DNA of 15,264 nucleotides, from contig JARHZY010000016.1 of the NCBI GenBank assembly GCA_029264655.1, positions 1 to 15,264 of the forward strand, given 5' to 3'. The notes under the pieces are model-generated. The model searched no databases. It had not been told where the DNA came from and saw only the letters and a program-made list of their open reading frames with translations. Source of the stretch: Helicobacter sp. (GTDB lineage: Bacteria; Campylobacterota; Campylobacteria; Campylobacterales; Helicobacteraceae). A program made the position numbers and the translations under genes. Of the stretch, positions 14,478 to 15,264 are shown piece after piece (position 1 is the first letter of the stretch; the number at the start of each line of letters is the position of its first letter).

Positions 14478-15264
14478 TCATTCTGTTACAATACATACAT
14501 CGATAAGGTGTTGTTGTGTGTGCTTATTACATGCCATATTGCCATCTGCAAAAATAATGCTTTCTGTAGGCAATAGCCTAGCAAGTTCTTGAGGTGCATA
14601 TATACAATGTGGAAAATGTTGTAAAGTATGGAGTAATTCTAAATCTTGTTTATATCTAATACGAATGATAGGAATAAGTCCAAGATTATAACTAAATGCT
14701 ACAAGTGTATCCATATGTATTTGCAAAGCCCTTCTATCACTTTCTTTTATTGTGAGCGTGCATGCATTATTATAAAATTCTTGCTCTTTATTGTCTTTTA
14801 ATACTCCGTTGTATGAATGTCTAAGCTCTTTGACGTAATTATCTTGTATAATCTGCGTTACAATATATGCAACATCAGAATCTAAAAGCAAAGGATTAGA
14901 TTCTAATGTGTGTTTGCATTGAATATATGCATATAAATATGCTATATCTAGAATAATCATATCTGCCCCACCAATTGCTGTTTCTAGAATCTGATACACA
15001 TCAATAAAAGCACTATAATGTATAATAAATGCTGGGAGTAGTCGCCTTAACATGCTAAGATAATCAAATGTGTTTATGTATTATTGCTGCTTGTTGTCTA
15101 AATGGCAGTCATCAATAAGCACGCACAAAATCTCTGGATCAATTTCTATATTATGTTCTAATGTGCTTGTTTGGAGTATTTTTGACAATGCTTCTATATT
15201 GCTATAAAGGGCTTTTTTGGGTGCAATCTTTCTTTTTAATGTTTCATATAGATGAGTTTTATCA
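14478..15264 (-). pseudogene. TrpC-like (indole-glycerol-phosphate synthase fold) paralogue interrupted by an in-frame TAA
   Basis: One frame reads from the window edge (15263) to the stop at 14478, broken only by TAA at 15081-15083. Upstream of it, 60 codons end EILCVLIDDCHLDNKQQ. Downstream, YINTFDYLSMLRRLLPAFII runs on with no ribosome-binding site before its first ATG (15053). The joined sequence follows TrpC: FIDVYQILETAIGGADMIIL matches the FIIDPYQIYEARAAGADAIL segment, and LARLLPTESIIFADGNM matches the end of the barrel. Catalytic residues are gone: the Lys of LRKDFI (IHYSAFI here), the Glu of EVHD (IIRIRY here) and the Glu-Ser of SESG (ADGN here). So the ancestor was already non-catalytic for tryptophan synthesis, and this copy also carries a nonsense codon. 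The 191-residue downstream piece (14478-15053) might still be made. A sequencing error at the TAA is possible. Confidence 0.65.

Noticed and set aside
1..15264. CRISPR arrays, tRNA or rRNA genes, transposases, phage genes
   Set aside because: No regularly spaced repeats, no cloverleaf-like segments and no integrase or transposase motifs were found on either strand.

Overview
The window is a stretch of AT-rich chromosome that fits a Helicobacter-type member of the Campylobacterota, most likely an enterohepatic-like species. That is an inference from gene content: an epsilonproteobacterial FlgD, a separate GlyQ subunit with GlyS not nearby, a cysteine-paired Sel1-repeat (Hcp-like) secreted protein, a class I fructose-bisphosphatase, a HypF-derived protein, and extended -10 promoters of the TGnTAnAAT form. 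No tRNA, rRNA, CRISPR array or recognisable transposase is visible.

Layout. Positions 1-1536 (minus strand) hold a decayed tandem of class 3 lipase-like genes alternating with small membrane proteins. The order of transcription is a 98-codon lipase relic, a 152-aa one-helix protein, a 217-residue lipase cut off just after its GHSLGG motif, then another membrane protein that runs off the left edge. Both membrane-protein starts sit inside a perfect 21-bp repeat. This resembles an effector/immunity array whose effectors have died. Next come flgD (hook cap, with a long C-terminal extension and a sigma-54-like promoter), a 548-bp spacer, and glyQ. Divergent from glyQ lie an Hcp-like secreted protein, fbp, a 626-aa HypF-like protein coupled to ruvC, and acs. 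From about 11.1 to 12.9 kb is a 1.8-kb, extremely AT-rich gene graveyard with traces of an old coding sequence. On the far side, on the minus strand, are kdsD (Kdo pathway), a 79-aa helical protein with a hairpin after it, and, at the right edge, a TrpC-fold paralogue that has lost its catalytic residues and is broken by one in-frame TAA.

The housekeeping genes (gluconeogenesis, acetate activation, tRNA charging, Holliday-junction resolution, Kdo synthesis, flagellar assembly) are not one functional operon. The only tight couplings are the HypF-like gene with ruvC (1-base gap), the lipase/membrane-protein cassette (0-3 base gaps), and probably kdsD with the 79-aa gene.

The most unusual content is the lipase cassette, the degenerate HypF-like and TrpC-like proteins, and the gene-poor region.
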